Shown here: one piece after another, positions 23,706 to 32,091 of the stretch
Numbering within the stretch: position 1 is the first letter of the stretch
Layout: each line of letters begins with the position of its first letter
Origin: Isosphaeraceae bacterium EP7
GTDB lineage: Bacteria > Planctomycetota > Planctomycetia > Isosphaerales > Isosphaeraceae
Assembly: GCA_038400315.1 (NCBI GenBank)
Contig: CP151667.1
Span: forward strand, 5,901,174 to 5,965,173
DNA: 64,000 nt
Direction of reading: 5' to 3'
Translations under genes and position numbers: made by a program
Notes under the pieces: model-generated
Seen by the model: the letters and a program-made list of their open reading frames with translations, nothing else
What the model was told of the DNA's origin: nothing
The model's database searches: none

Positions 23706-24419
23706 TTACTCGGGGATCGGCCGGCCGAGCTTTGCGGCACGCCTCACCTCGTTCACGTACTCGTGAGCCATCCGGGTCGGAGTTGGGAGCCGCAGCTTGC
23801 CCGTGGTGCCCAGGACCAGGGCGACCGCCTCGTCGAGGTCGCACAGGTGGCCCGGCGAGACGAAGAGCGGGCTGACCCGGTCGCGGGTGCGGACGACGGC
23901 GCCGATCGTTTCCCCCTTGTCGACCAGCGGGCTCCGCTCCCCCCGCCGGGGTCCGGGTTCCACAAAGTCTCCGCAGAGCCGGCTCTTGCCGCAGCCGACC
24001 GTGGGGAGATTCAGCCAGAGCCCGAGATGGCTGGCGATGCCGAGCCGCCGAGGGTGCGCGGTCCCCTGCCCGTCGCAGAGGACCACATCGGGGACCGCCG
24101 AGATCCGCTCGAAGGCCGAGAGTACGCTCGGCGCCTCGCGAAACGAGAGCAAGCCCGGGACGTAAGGGAACGTCAGCGGGGCCGAGACGCCAGTCCGCTC
24201 GACCAGCTCGAACGTCGGCATGCGAACGACGACGACCGCGGCGTAAATCTCGGTCCCCCCGCGATCGAACGAGGCATCGACGGCCGCGATAATGCCCCCT
24301 TCGAGAATCGTCGGGACGTCCAGCGGGCCGTGCGTGATGACCTCGGCGGCGAGCTTGCGTTGCAAGTCGCGGGCTTCGGCCGGGGTCAGGCCCCATTCGT
24401 GTCGCGGGTCGAGCTTCAT
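23706..24419 (-). CDS. nfi: Endonuclease V
   Basis: A 237-residue endonuclease V, which nicks DNA (or RNA) one base 3' of deaminated adenine (inosine). All key residues of the family are visible: Asp48 (AAVDASF), Tyr86 and Glu95 (YVPGLLSFREAP), Asp116 and His122 (DGQGTAHPRRLG), Lys145 (GCGKSRL). Their spacing agrees with Thermotoga EndoV (43, 80, 89, 110, 116, 139). The ATG overlaps the stop of the upstream gene as ATGA, so translation is probably coupled. The pairing with a cyclase-repeat membrane protein has no evident functional logic. Confidence 0.95.
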   Translation of the reverse strand: MKLDPRHEWGLTPAEARDLQRKLAAEVITHGPLDVPTILEGGIIAAVDASFDRGGTEIYAAVVVVRMPTFELVERTGVSAPLTFPYVPGLLSFREAPSVLSAFERISAVPDVVLCDGQGTAHPRRLGIASHLGLWLNLPTVGCGKSRLCGDFVEPGPRRGERSPLVDKGETIGAVVRTRDRVSPLFVSPGHLCDLDEAVALVLGTTGKLRLPTPTRMAHEYVNEVRRAAKLGRPIPE

Positions 24420-26233
24420 TTCGAGCCGGTCACCTCGGCGGCCGGCTTCGCGGCGTCCATGTCCTTCTTGGCGGGTTCGTCCTTCTTGGCCTCGGCGGGC
24501 GCGTCCTTGGCCGTCGCCTTGGCGACCTCGTCGGCCTTGGGATCGTTGACCCGATACAGGGGGAGGTAGCGATAGTAGACTTCCAGGGTCAGCAGCGAGA
24601 GCGCGGTCACATAGAGGCGACCCCCCGCGGCGCCCCAACGATCGGGCTCGGGCTCGCGCGGGTTCCAGCTCCCCCGGTCGCAGCCCCCGCCGCCCATCTG
24701 CATGCTCACCAGGCCGTCGCGCACCCGGGCGTTCCAGACGTCCCAGGCCTTGCCGTGCATGTTGTGCAGGAGCTGAGTGGCGTAGTACCAGTAGTAGATG
24801 TTTCGCTCCTGCGACTCTTCCAGGTCGGCCGAGACCAGGGCCACCCCCTTGAGCAGCGCGGGGAAGTCGCGCGGCCAACCCAGATATTGCCGGGTCAGCA
24901 GGGCCTCGGCGGTCATGACGGGGGTTACGACGCGGCCGGGCATGTAGGCGTAAGTCACCTTGGTCTCGTCGACGGCCGCCAGATCCAGATAGCGTTTGCA
25001 GCGGGCGAGCACATTCTTGTTCAGCTCAAGGCCGGCGAGTCGGGCGCTGCGCAGGGCCATCATCTGCCAGCCGAAGACCGACGTGTCGCCGGGCGAGCCG
25101 GGGAAATAGCGCCAGCCGCCGTCGTCGGGGTTCTGCGACCGGATGATGAAGTTGATCGCCTTCTGCGCGGGCGCCCGCAGGCTCTTGTCCTGGGTCAGGC
25201 CGTACGCTTCGCAGAGGGCCATCGTGGCGATGGCGTGGCTGTAGAACTGGGCGGTCCCTGCGCCGCCGGTGAACAGGTCTCCGTCACGTTTCTGGTTGCT
25301 GATAATCCATTGAAGCCCGCGACGCAGGGCGATCTGGTAGCGTCCCTTGGCCATGTGCGAGTGGCCCGAGCCCAGCATTGGCAGCAGGGCAAGGCCGGTG
25401 GCGGCGGTGTCGGAATCCATCGACGGGGTCTGGGGGCAGCCGGGGGCCACGCATTGCCCCTGATACTGGAGCGACCAGCCGCCATCTCCCCGCTGGTGGC
25501 GGGCCAGCCAGTCCAGGCCGCTCTCGACGGCCTTCTCCGACTGGACGGTCCCCCCCTCGCGCCGGACCAACTCGGCCCGCGCCGGGCCTTGCCGGCCGGA
25601 GAAGGGGGCCGAGATCGCCTCGGCGGTCATCGCCCCCATCGAGATTCCGTCGGAGAGCCGACCGGGCTGGATCGAGAGGTTGGTGACCGAAAGCCGACCT
25701 GTCTTCATCGCCCCCGGGGCCAGCATCGGCCCGGCCAGGTTGGCCGCGATCCGGGTCTCGGGGGGTAGGTCGGGCTGGTTCGAGTCGCGGACCTCCGACG
25801 CATTCTCGATCGAGAGCGAGGGCGCATCGGGCGTCATGGCGTCGTTGAACGGGTCGCCGGCGATATCGGCCGGCAGCAGCGAGTCGAGCGAGTCGGTGAG
25901 CGTCCCAGGGAAGCCCAGCTCCATCGCGGGTTCTCGGCGCCCGCCGTCGTTTTGCAGGACGATCAGGGCCAGGGCCATGAGGACCACGGCGTGCAGGGCC
26001 AGGCTGGTGCCCCAGCTCGGGATCCCGTGCAGCCAGCGGCGATCGAGGTGATTGAGGCGTCTGGCCAGCAGCCAGCCCCGTGCCCGGACGAGACGCCAGG
26101 TCCTGCTTCGCTGTCGCCGCATGGTGGGCATCCCGGGGCCGAGACGATCCGTCCAAGGCATCCGTCGCGAGAGTGCGCGAACGCCTTCCCAGGGGTCGAC
26201 GTCCTTGGTAGACGGCCAGGGGGAGGCCCGCAT
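24416..26233 (-). CDS. Membrane protein with prenyltransferase/squalene-cyclase repeats
   Basis: Up to 605 residues. A basic cytoplasmic N-terminus precedes one membrane helix at about 75-93 (LALHAVVLMALALIVL). After a linker of some 130 residues comes an alpha-toroid of the prenyltransferase/squalene-oxidase repeat type, from about 225: LDWLARHQRGDGGWSL, IIRSQNPDDGGWRYFPGS, with repeated QxxxGGW-like units. The DXDD acid motif of squalene-hopene cyclases was not seen, so cyclase activity is doubtful; such planctomycete proteins may be complement C3-like or structural toroids. No ribosome site marks any of the candidate ATGs (26233, 26161, 26131), so the start is uncertain. Coupled to the endonuclease V gene. 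Confidence 0.8.
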   Translation of the reverse strand: MRASPWPSTKDVDPWEGVRALSRRMPWTDRLGPGMPTMRRQRSRTWRLVRARGWLLARRLNHLDRRWLHGIPSWGTSLALHAVVLMALALIVLQNDGGRREPAMELGFPGTLTDSLDSLLPADIAGDPFNDAMTPDAPSLSIENASEVRDSNQPDLPPETRIAANLAGPMLAPGAMKTGRLSVTNLSIQPGRLSDGISMGAMTAEAISAPFSGRQGPARAELVRREGGTVQSEKAVESGLDWLARHQRGDGGWSLQYQGQCVAPGCPQTPSMDSDTAATGLALLPMLGSGHSHMAKGRYQIALRRGLQWIISNQKRDGDLFTGGAGTAQFYSHAIATMALCEAYGLTQDKSLRAPAQKAINFIIRSQNPDDGGWRYFPGSPGDTSVFGWQMMALRSARLAGLELNKNVLARCKRYLDLAAVDETKVTYAYMPGRVVTPVMTAEALLTRQYLGWPRDFPALLKGVALVSADLEESQERNIYYWYYATQLLHNMHGKAWDVWNARVRDGLVSMQMGGGGCDRGSWNPREPEPDRWGAAGGRLYVTALSLLTLEVYYRYLPLYRVNDPKADEVAKATAKDAPAEAKKDEPAKKDMDAAKPAAEVTGSK

Positions 26234-26290
26234 TCGATCGTACCACGAGGATCAACGCCGCGGGCGCCCCCATTGAAGCAGCGTTTGTGG

Positions 26291-26319
26291 TTGACCGATG
26301 TCAACACTTGGGCTAAGAC
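26291..26319 (+). promoter_or_regulatory. Promoter of the methyltransferase gene, with inverted repeat
   Basis: TTGACC (26291-26296), 17-bp spacer, TAAGAC (26314-26319). The -35 box is part of a perfect short inverted repeat TTGAC-CGAT-GTCAA, which could be an operator half-site pair. Confidence 0.5.
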
Positions 26320-26407
26320 ACCCGGATCACTCAAGGTCGGGGTCCATTGGCGCGGACGAGTCGCCGGGCCGTCCGACGTACACGGGCACGCAGGGAGGCG
26401 GGCCGCG

Positions 26408-27637
26408 ATGGAGCTGGCGGAACTTCAGAAACACTGGAACGCGTTCGGCGAGACCGATCCGCTCTGGGCCATTCTCACCTCACCCTCGAAGCGCGGGGGC
26501 AAGTGGGACCTGAAGGAATTCTTCGGGTCGGGCCAGGGCGAGATCGACTGGGCCGTCAAGCACGTCCGCTCCTTCGGGGTGACGATCGACCGATCCAGCG
26601 CCCTGGACTTCGGCTGCGGAGTCGGCCGGCTGACCCAGGCCCTCTGCGACCACTTCGAGCACTGCGTCGGCATCGACATCGCCCCGTCGATGATCGAGCA
26701 CGCCCGCCGGCTCAACCAGTTCGGCGCCCGCTGCGAATACGTGGTCAACGACCGGAGCGACCTGGGCGTCTTCCCCGACGCCACGTTCAGCTTCATCTAC
26801 AGCAACATCGTGCTCCAGCACATCAACCCCGAGTTCAGCCGCAAGTACATCCAGGAATTCGTGCGGATCCTGAAGCCGGGCGGCATCGCCCTGTTCCAGA
26901 TTCCCAGCGAATGGCTGCCCAACGTCGAGGACACTGCGGCGACGGCCCTCCGGCTCTCGCTGAGCGACGCCGACTTCCGCGCCAGGATCATGCCGCGACG
27001 CCCCTTGCGTCAGATCCGCCCAGGCGAGAAGGCGGTCATCAACGTCAAGGTCAAGAACACCGGGGTCTCGACCTGGCCGGCCCCCGATGACTGCAACGGC
27101 TGCGAGGTCCGGCTGGGCAACCACTGGCTCGACGCCGAGGGCGCGATGCTCGTCGCCGACGACGCGCGGGCCAGCCTCACCAAGGCCGTCCCGCCCGGCG
27201 GTACCGTCAATTTGCAGCTCGAGGTGAAGGCCCCCAAGGCCGTCGGCAAGTACCGGCTGGAGCTGGACTTGGTGCGCGAGAGCATCAGCTGGTTCAACAA
27301 CCGGGGATCGGCGACCGTCGTCCTCGACGTCGAAGTCTCCGAGACGGCCAGGCGCAGCTCCGACGGCCTGGTCTGGAAGCTCGGCCAGGGAATCCAGCAG
27401 GCCTCTGCACGGCTGGTCGGCCCCAAGGGCCGGACCCCAGGGCGGCTCGACGTCGCCCCGACCGCCTCATCGGTCGAAGCCGACTTCGAGCCCGTCATGG
27501 AGACCCACGGCATCCCCAAACCCGAGGTCATCGCCTTGGTCGAGGGCGCCGGCGGCACGATCGTCGGCATCACCCCCAACCAGCGGACCGGCCACAACTG
27601 GTCGAGCTTCGACTACTGCGTCACCAAGAAAGCCTGA
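26408..27637 (+). CDS. SAM-dependent methyltransferase with C-terminal Ig-like domain
   Basis: A 409-residue cytoplasmic protein. Residues about 40-200 are a class I methyltransferase: LDFGCGVGRLTQ (SAM-binding motif I, about 67-78), GIDIAPSMIEHAR (motif II), FIYSNIVLQHINPE and RILKPGGIALFQIP. Residues about 205-325 form an Ig-like sandwich with NVKVKNTGVSTWPAP, LGNHWLDAEG and KYRLELDLVRESISWF, a module also attached to glycan-related methyl- and glycosyltransferases. The last about 80 residues are unassigned. GGAGG lies about 10 bases before the ATG. Glycan or lipid methylation at the cell surface is a fair guess; the substrate is unknown. Confidence 0.87.
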   Translation: MELAELQKHWNAFGETDPLWAILTSPSKRGGKWDLKEFFGSGQGEIDWAVKHVRSFGVTIDRSSALDFGCGVGRLTQALCDHFEHCVGIDIAPSMIEHARRLNQFGARCEYVVNDRSDLGVFPDATFSFIYSNIVLQHINPEFSRKYIQEFVRILKPGGIALFQIPSEWLPNVEDTAATALRLSLSDADFRARIMPRRPLRQIRPGEKAVINVKVKNTGVSTWPAPDDCNGCEVRLGNHWLDAEGAMLVADDARASLTKAVPPGGTVNLQLEVKAPKAVGKYRLELDLVRESISWFNNRGSATVVLDVEVSETARRSSDGLVWKLGQGIQQASARLVGPKGRTPGRLDVAPTASSVEADFEPVMETHGIPKPEVIALVEGAGGTIVGITPNQRTGHNWSSFDYCVTKKA

Positions 27638-27668
27638 GCACGGGCTTAAGCAGATGCACGCACTCGAC

Positions 27669-27699
27669 GGGGCGGGTCCGACAGGTTCGGGCCCGCCCC
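27669..27699. terminator. Bidirectional terminator between methyltransferase and M16 genes
   Basis: A 12-bp stem with one G-T pair (GGGGCGGGTCCG against its complement) and a 7-base loop, followed rightward by TTCCTCGTTTC. Confidence 0.75.
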
Positions 27700-27708
27700 T
27701 TCCTCGTT

Positions 27709-30378
27709 TCAGGCCACGCCCAGATCGTTCACTCGCTCGACCTCGCCCCAGCCCAACGCGTCAAGCTGCGGGGCAGTCGTCTCGGCGTCGCCGATGACGA
27801 CCACGACGAACGAGTCGGGATGGATCTGGCGTCGGCCCGCCTCCTTCATCGAGTCGAGCGTGACGGCCTCGAGCCTCGCGTTGAAGTCGACGAAGTAGGT
27901 GGATGGCAGGTCGTGGATCTTAAGGCCGGCGTACCTGGAGACCAGGGCCGAGGGGGTCTCGAAGTGGCGGGCCTGGCCTTCGATCAGGGCCCTGCGGGCA
28001 TCGTCCAGCTCGGCGATCGTCGGCGGCCGGTCGCCGAGCAGGGCCTCGACCTCGCCCAGGACGTCGGCAAGCGCCTCGCCGATCTTATCGGCCTGTAACG
28101 ACGCCGAGATCGCGAACGGGCCGGCCGAGCGGCGAGCGTCGAACCCGCTGCGAATCCCGTAGGTGAACCCCTTCTCTTCGCGCAGCTTGGCGTTGAGCCT
28201 CGACGTGAACTGCCCGCCCAGGACCTGGTTGAAGACAAGGGCATCGACGTACCCCTCGTCCAGCCTGGTCAGCCCGACATGACCGAACTTGGCCACCGAC
28301 TGCGGGGCCCCCGGCCGATCGAGCAGCAAGATGCGCCGCCCTCGCGGTCGGTCGATCGTCGGTACCGGCTCGGTCGGCGTGTTCCGCCTGGGGTCGGCCT
28401 CGATCAGGCGGTCGAGCATCTCGACCATCCGGTCGGGGTCGATGTCCCCGGCGAAGACCCAGGTCGCCTCCGAGGTGGCGTGCCGACGTCGATGGTAGTC
28501 GACCAGGTCGTCGCGAGTGATCGCCTCGACGCTGGAATACTCGCCATCGGAGGGGGTTCGATACGGATGGGTTGGCCCGTAGATCGCCTTGAGAAGCGCG
28601 CGATGGGCCCGGTTCTCGGCGCTGTCGCGTTCGGCCTTTAAGGAGGTGAGGACCTGCCCCCGGACCCGGTCGAAGTCGGCCTCGGGGAAGGCGGGCCGGG
28701 TCGCGACGTCGACGACCAGGTCGAGGCTCGCTTCCAGGTACGGGACCAGACTCAGCATGTTGACGTAAGACCCGTCCCAGCCCGCCGAGGACGTCAGGCT
28801 CGTCCCCATGCGTTCGGCCTCCTCGGCAATCTGGCCGGCCGAGCGTCGGGTCGTCCCCTCGTCCATCAGGCTCGCCGTCAGGCTCGCCAGCCCGGCCTGG
28901 GCCGACGGATGCCGCCCCGCGCCGCCGTCGAGAACCACCGTGCCGGCCACGATCGGCAACTCGCGTCGGGGCAAGACCCAAAGCGTGGCGCCACTCTTGA
29001 GGGTCCGAATCTCGGGGGTCGGGGCCCGGAAAGTCATGGCGGGCGCCGGCGTCGGCACGACCGTGCGATCCAGGGCGGGCCCGGAGACCGTGGCCGCCCT
29101 TCGTCCCTCGACGGTCAGGATCACCCCGGGGCGGCCGATCAGGTACCGCGAGGCGACGGCCTGCACCTCTTCGGCGGTGACCGATCGGAATCGCTCGAAG
29201 TCCGACGTGATCCGCGACGGATCGCCAAGATAGGTGTTGTACGCGTTCAGGCGGTCGGCCACGCCACCGAAGCCGCCCACGTTATCAAGCGCGTAGATGA
29301 ACCCGGCCAGCCGGCCATTCTTGACCCGATCCAGCTCGGCGGCCTCGACCCCATCCCGGGCGATCGCCTCCAGGTGGCGGTCGACGACGGCCCTCGCCTC
29401 GGCCTGCGTCTTGCCAGGTCGCAAGCTCACCGTGATGCCGAATGAGCCGGCCAGCTCACGGCCGGTCTGCGACGCCGAGACGTTCTGGGCGATGCGCGAC
29501 TCCATGACGAGGTCGCGATAGAGCCGACCCGACTTGCCGCGGGTGAGCACGTCGGCCAGCAAGGTCAGCGGGGCGTCGTCGGCGGCGAAGTTGCGGACGG
29601 TGTGCCAGGTCCGGTAGATCCGGTCCAGCTCCACCGGCTCGCGCACCGACAGCTCGACGTCGGCCTCGAGCCCGACCGGCGGCGCCCAGGGGAGCAGGGC
29701 TTTGGTGCCGCCGGGGAGCGAGCCGAAATAGCGTTCGGCCAGGTCGAAGGCGCGCGACTCGTCGAGGTCGCCCACCATGCAGAGACTGGCGTTGGCGGGG
29801 ACGTAGTACCGGCGGAAGAAGGCCTCGACATCATCGCGGCTGGCGGCCTCGACGTCTTCCATCACGCCGATCGTCAGCCAGCTGTAGGGGTGCTGCGGCG
29901 GGTACATCGCCTCGGACAACATCCGCGAGACATAGCCATACGGCCGGTTGGCGTAGTTCTGGCGGTACTCGTTCTTGACCACGTCCTTCTGCACGCGGAG
30001 CTTGTGGTCGTCTAGGGCCGGGAGCAGGAAGCCCATCCGGTCGGACTCCATGGCCAAAGCCAGCTCCAGGTGCGCCGCCGGCACGTCCTCGAAGTAATTC
30101 GTCCGGTCGGCGGACGTGGACCCGTTGATGCTGCCGCCCAGGCGCTGGAGCGGCTTGAAGAAGTCGCCCGGGTAGTGCTCGGAGCCCTCGAACATCAGGT
30201 GCTCGAAGAGATGTGCGAAGCCCCGCTGGCTGCGTTCTTCGTTCTTCGAGCCGACGTGATACCAGAGGTTGGAGGCCACGATGGGCAAATTGGCCTGCCG
30301 GCGGACGATGACGTCGAGCCCGTTGGCCAGGGTAGTCTTGGTGTAAGGGACCGGGGGGAGGGCGAGGGTGGCGGTCAT
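27709..30378 (-). CDS. M16 zinc metallopeptidase, two-domain (PqqL/pitrilysin type)
   Basis: An 889-residue fusion of two M16 halves. The N-terminal half has the inverted zinc motif H-L-F-E-H (56-60) and the third ligand Glu137 (NEYRQ), at the usual 76-residue distance. The R/Y pair of the substrate-binding half is expected near 790 (GFTYGIRSGF) in the second half, which begins near 445 and lacks its own HxxEH. No signal peptide was seen, so it should be cytoplasmic. In many bacteria two separate genes form this heterodimer; here they are one chain. Role: degradation of small peptides or processing of a peptide product. No peptide-precursor gene was found nearby. Confidence 0.92.
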   Translation of the reverse strand: MTATLALPPVPYTKTTLANGLDVIVRRQANLPIVASNLWYHVGSKNEERSQRGFAHLFEHLMFEGSEHYPGDFFKPLQRLGGSINGSTSADRTNYFEDVPAAHLELALAMESDRMGFLLPALDDHKLRVQKDVVKNEYRQNYANRPYGYVSRMLSEAMYPPQHPYSWLTIGVMEDVEAASRDDVEAFFRRYYVPANASLCMVGDLDESRAFDLAERYFGSLPGGTKALLPWAPPVGLEADVELSVREPVELDRIYRTWHTVRNFAADDAPLTLLADVLTRGKSGRLYRDLVMESRIAQNVSASQTGRELAGSFGITVSLRPGKTQAEARAVVDRHLEAIARDGVEAAELDRVKNGRLAGFIYALDNVGGFGGVADRLNAYNTYLGDPSRITSDFERFRSVTAEEVQAVASRYLIGRPGVILTVEGRRAATVSGPALDRTVVPTPAPAMTFRAPTPEIRTLKSGATLWVLPRRELPIVAGTVVLDGGAGRHPSAQAGLASLTASLMDEGTTRRSAGQIAEEAERMGTSLTSSAGWDGSYVNMLSLVPYLEASLDLVVDVATRPAFPEADFDRVRGQVLTSLKAERDSAENRAHRALLKAIYGPTHPYRTPSDGEYSSVEAITRDDLVDYHRRRHATSEATWVFAGDIDPDRMVEMLDRLIEADPRRNTPTEPVPTIDRPRGRRILLLDRPGAPQSVAKFGHVGLTRLDEGYVDALVFNQVLGGQFTSRLNAKLREEKGFTYGIRSGFDARRSAGPFAISASLQADKIGEALADVLGEVEALLGDRPPTIAELDDARRALIEGQARHFETPSALVSRYAGLKIHDLPSTYFVDFNARLEAVTLDSMKEAGRRQIHPDSFVVVVIGDAETTAPQLDALGWGEVERVNDLGVA

Positions 30379-30818
30379 GCGCGAGAGGTCCGGAAGGGCG
30401 GTGCGAGGCGAGATTACCTCGTCGGATGGTCATCGGCGCGAATTCGGCCGCCCCGGGCGGGCCATTCCGGTGGATTTCAGGTCTCGGTCGGTCACACGAG
30501 CACGATAGCGTAAGTAGAAGGAGATGCCTATCCCCGGGATCGACCGTGGGGCCATGGTGGCCCCTCCTGTTCATTGACCAGCACGCACGCACTGAGAATT
30601 CTCTTCCCGAGCGAGATTGGTGCGATACAATGCCTGGGAACGTTCCTCATCGAGTCTCGCCCCGCGACATGCCCCCACAACCGGCGGCGGCCGACCTCGG
30701 TGAATCCCCGGATCGCGCGGTACGAGACACACCGACGAGCCGACGGCCCGCCGACGGCCTCCAGGTCGCCGGCAATCGGCCGAAGGCCCGCTCCCCACAC
30801 CTCGGACAAGGCCAGGTC
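30379..30818. other. Intergenic leader region before the PP2C gene
   Basis: About 440 bases between the M16 gene and the favoured PP2C start. An in-frame open extension of the PP2C frame reaches back to 30426 but encodes Pro/Arg-rich sequence unlike any domain, and a promoter (30604-30631) lies within it. No other gene seen. Confidence 0.5.
30604..30631 (+). promoter_or_regulatory. Possible promoter of the PP2C gene
   Basis: TTCCCG (30604-30609), 16-bp spacer, TACAAT (30626-30631; 5/6). Same hexamers as before the DUF2135 gene. The -10 box overlaps the ATG at 30630, which argues against that ATG as the start. Confidence 0.4.
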
Positions 30819-31979
30819 GTGAACTGGGACGACTATCTCGTCGGGGCGGCAACAGACACAGGGCTGCGCCGCTCGAACAACCAGGACTCTCACGCCGTGG
30901 TCCCGGCCCCCAGCGAGGGGGTCTGGACGCAGCGAGGCCACCTCTTCATGGTGGCCGACGGCATGGGTGCGCACGCCGTGGGCGAGCTGGCCAGCAAGCT
31001 CGCCTGCGACAACATCCCGCACCACTACGCCAAGTCCAAGAAGGACACCCCGGTCGAGGCCATCACCAAGGCCTTCCGCCAGGTAGGTGCCCTGATCCAC
31101 GGCAAGGCCACCGCCAATAAAGATTTCGCGGGCATGGGCACCACCTGCTCCAGCCTGATCCTCCTGCCGCAGGGCGCCCTGATCGCCCACGTCGGAGACT
31201 CCCGCGTCTACCGCATCCGCGGCCCCTTGATCGAGCAATTCTCCTTCGACCACAGCCTGGTCTGGGAGCTGATCCGGCGCAACCACCTGTCGTCGGAGAA
31301 CGAGTCGCGGGCCATCCCCAAGAACGTCATCACCCGCAGCCTCGGCCCCGACCCGTCCGTCGAGGTCGACATTGAGGGGCCCTTCGCCGTCCAGACCGGG
31401 GACACCTTCCTGATCTGTTCCGACGGCCTCTCGGGCCCCGTCACCGACCCCGAGCTGGGCGCACTGGCCTCGAGCTTCGCCCCCGAGGACGCCTGCCGCT
31501 ACAGCGTGCAGCTGGCCAACCTGAGGGGCGGGCACGATAACATCACCGTCGTGATCGTCCGGATCGGGCCCTGGGTTGATCCCGACCACCCCGACGCCGC
31601 CGGTTCGCCCGGATCCGACGCCCCGGCCACCGCCAGGCGTGGGCTGATGTCCCGGCTCGGCGGGATGATCCTCGGCGGCAAGGCCCGCAAAGAGGACGAC
31701 GCGGTCGAGGAGAAGCCTTACCGCACGGCCTCGGCGGAGATCAATCCCGAGCTGCTCGACAACCTCGAAGACCTGGTCCGAAGGGCCCAGGCGGCGGCCG
31801 TCGAGCAGGCCTGGTCGGTCGACTGGATCGAACTGTCCGTCTACCGCAGGCAGATCGCCGAGGCCCGCAAGGCGGGCAACCTGCGTGCAAGCCTGCGAGG
31901 CATTTGCGAGTCGATCGTGGTGCTCGGCCAGGCCGCCCGGGTCCACCGCAAGGCGGGCGGCCCGGCCATCGTGATCTGA
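30819..31979 (+). CDS. PP2C-type Ser/Thr protein phosphatase
   Basis: A 386-residue PPM/PP2C phosphatase if it starts at GTG 30819 (VNWDDYLVGAATDTG), which has AAGG eight bases upstream and begins right at the domain, as planctomycete homologues do. Longer starts at ATG 30630 or 30669 are possible. Metal-binding Asp residues are present: RRSNNQDS, MVADGMGAHAVGE, ICSDGLSG and GGHDNITVV; GDSRVYR is also typical. Residues about 250-386 follow the catalytic domain: a linker rich in Pro/Ala, then a helical tail. It dephosphorylates targets of Hanks-type kinases, which planctomycetes have in large number; none is encoded here, so its partner is unknown. Confidence 0.9.
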   Translation: MNWDDYLVGAATDTGLRRSNNQDSHAVVPAPSEGVWTQRGHLFMVADGMGAHAVGELASKLACDNIPHHYAKSKKDTPVEAITKAFRQVGALIHGKATANKDFAGMGTTCSSLILLPQGALIAHVGDSRVYRIRGPLIEQFSFDHSLVWELIRRNHLSSENESRAIPKNVITRSLGPDPSVEVDIEGPFAVQTGDTFLICSDGLSGPVTDPELGALASSFAPEDACRYSVQLANLRGGHDNITVVIVRIGPWVDPDHPDAAGSPGSDAPATARRGLMSRLGGMILGGKARKEDDAVEEKPYRTASAEINPELLDNLEDLVRRAQAAAVEQAWSVDWIELSVYRRQIAEARKAGNLRASLRGICESIVVLGQAARVHRKAGGPAIVI

Positions 31980-32091
31980 TCCGCGTCGACGCCCGGCGGT
32001 TGCGGCCGTAAGCCGGATCGGCGATGCTCCTCGGTCGAAGCCCCGCCCATTCCCGTCGGGCGGGCCGTCACGACCCGAGGCGCCCGCCATC

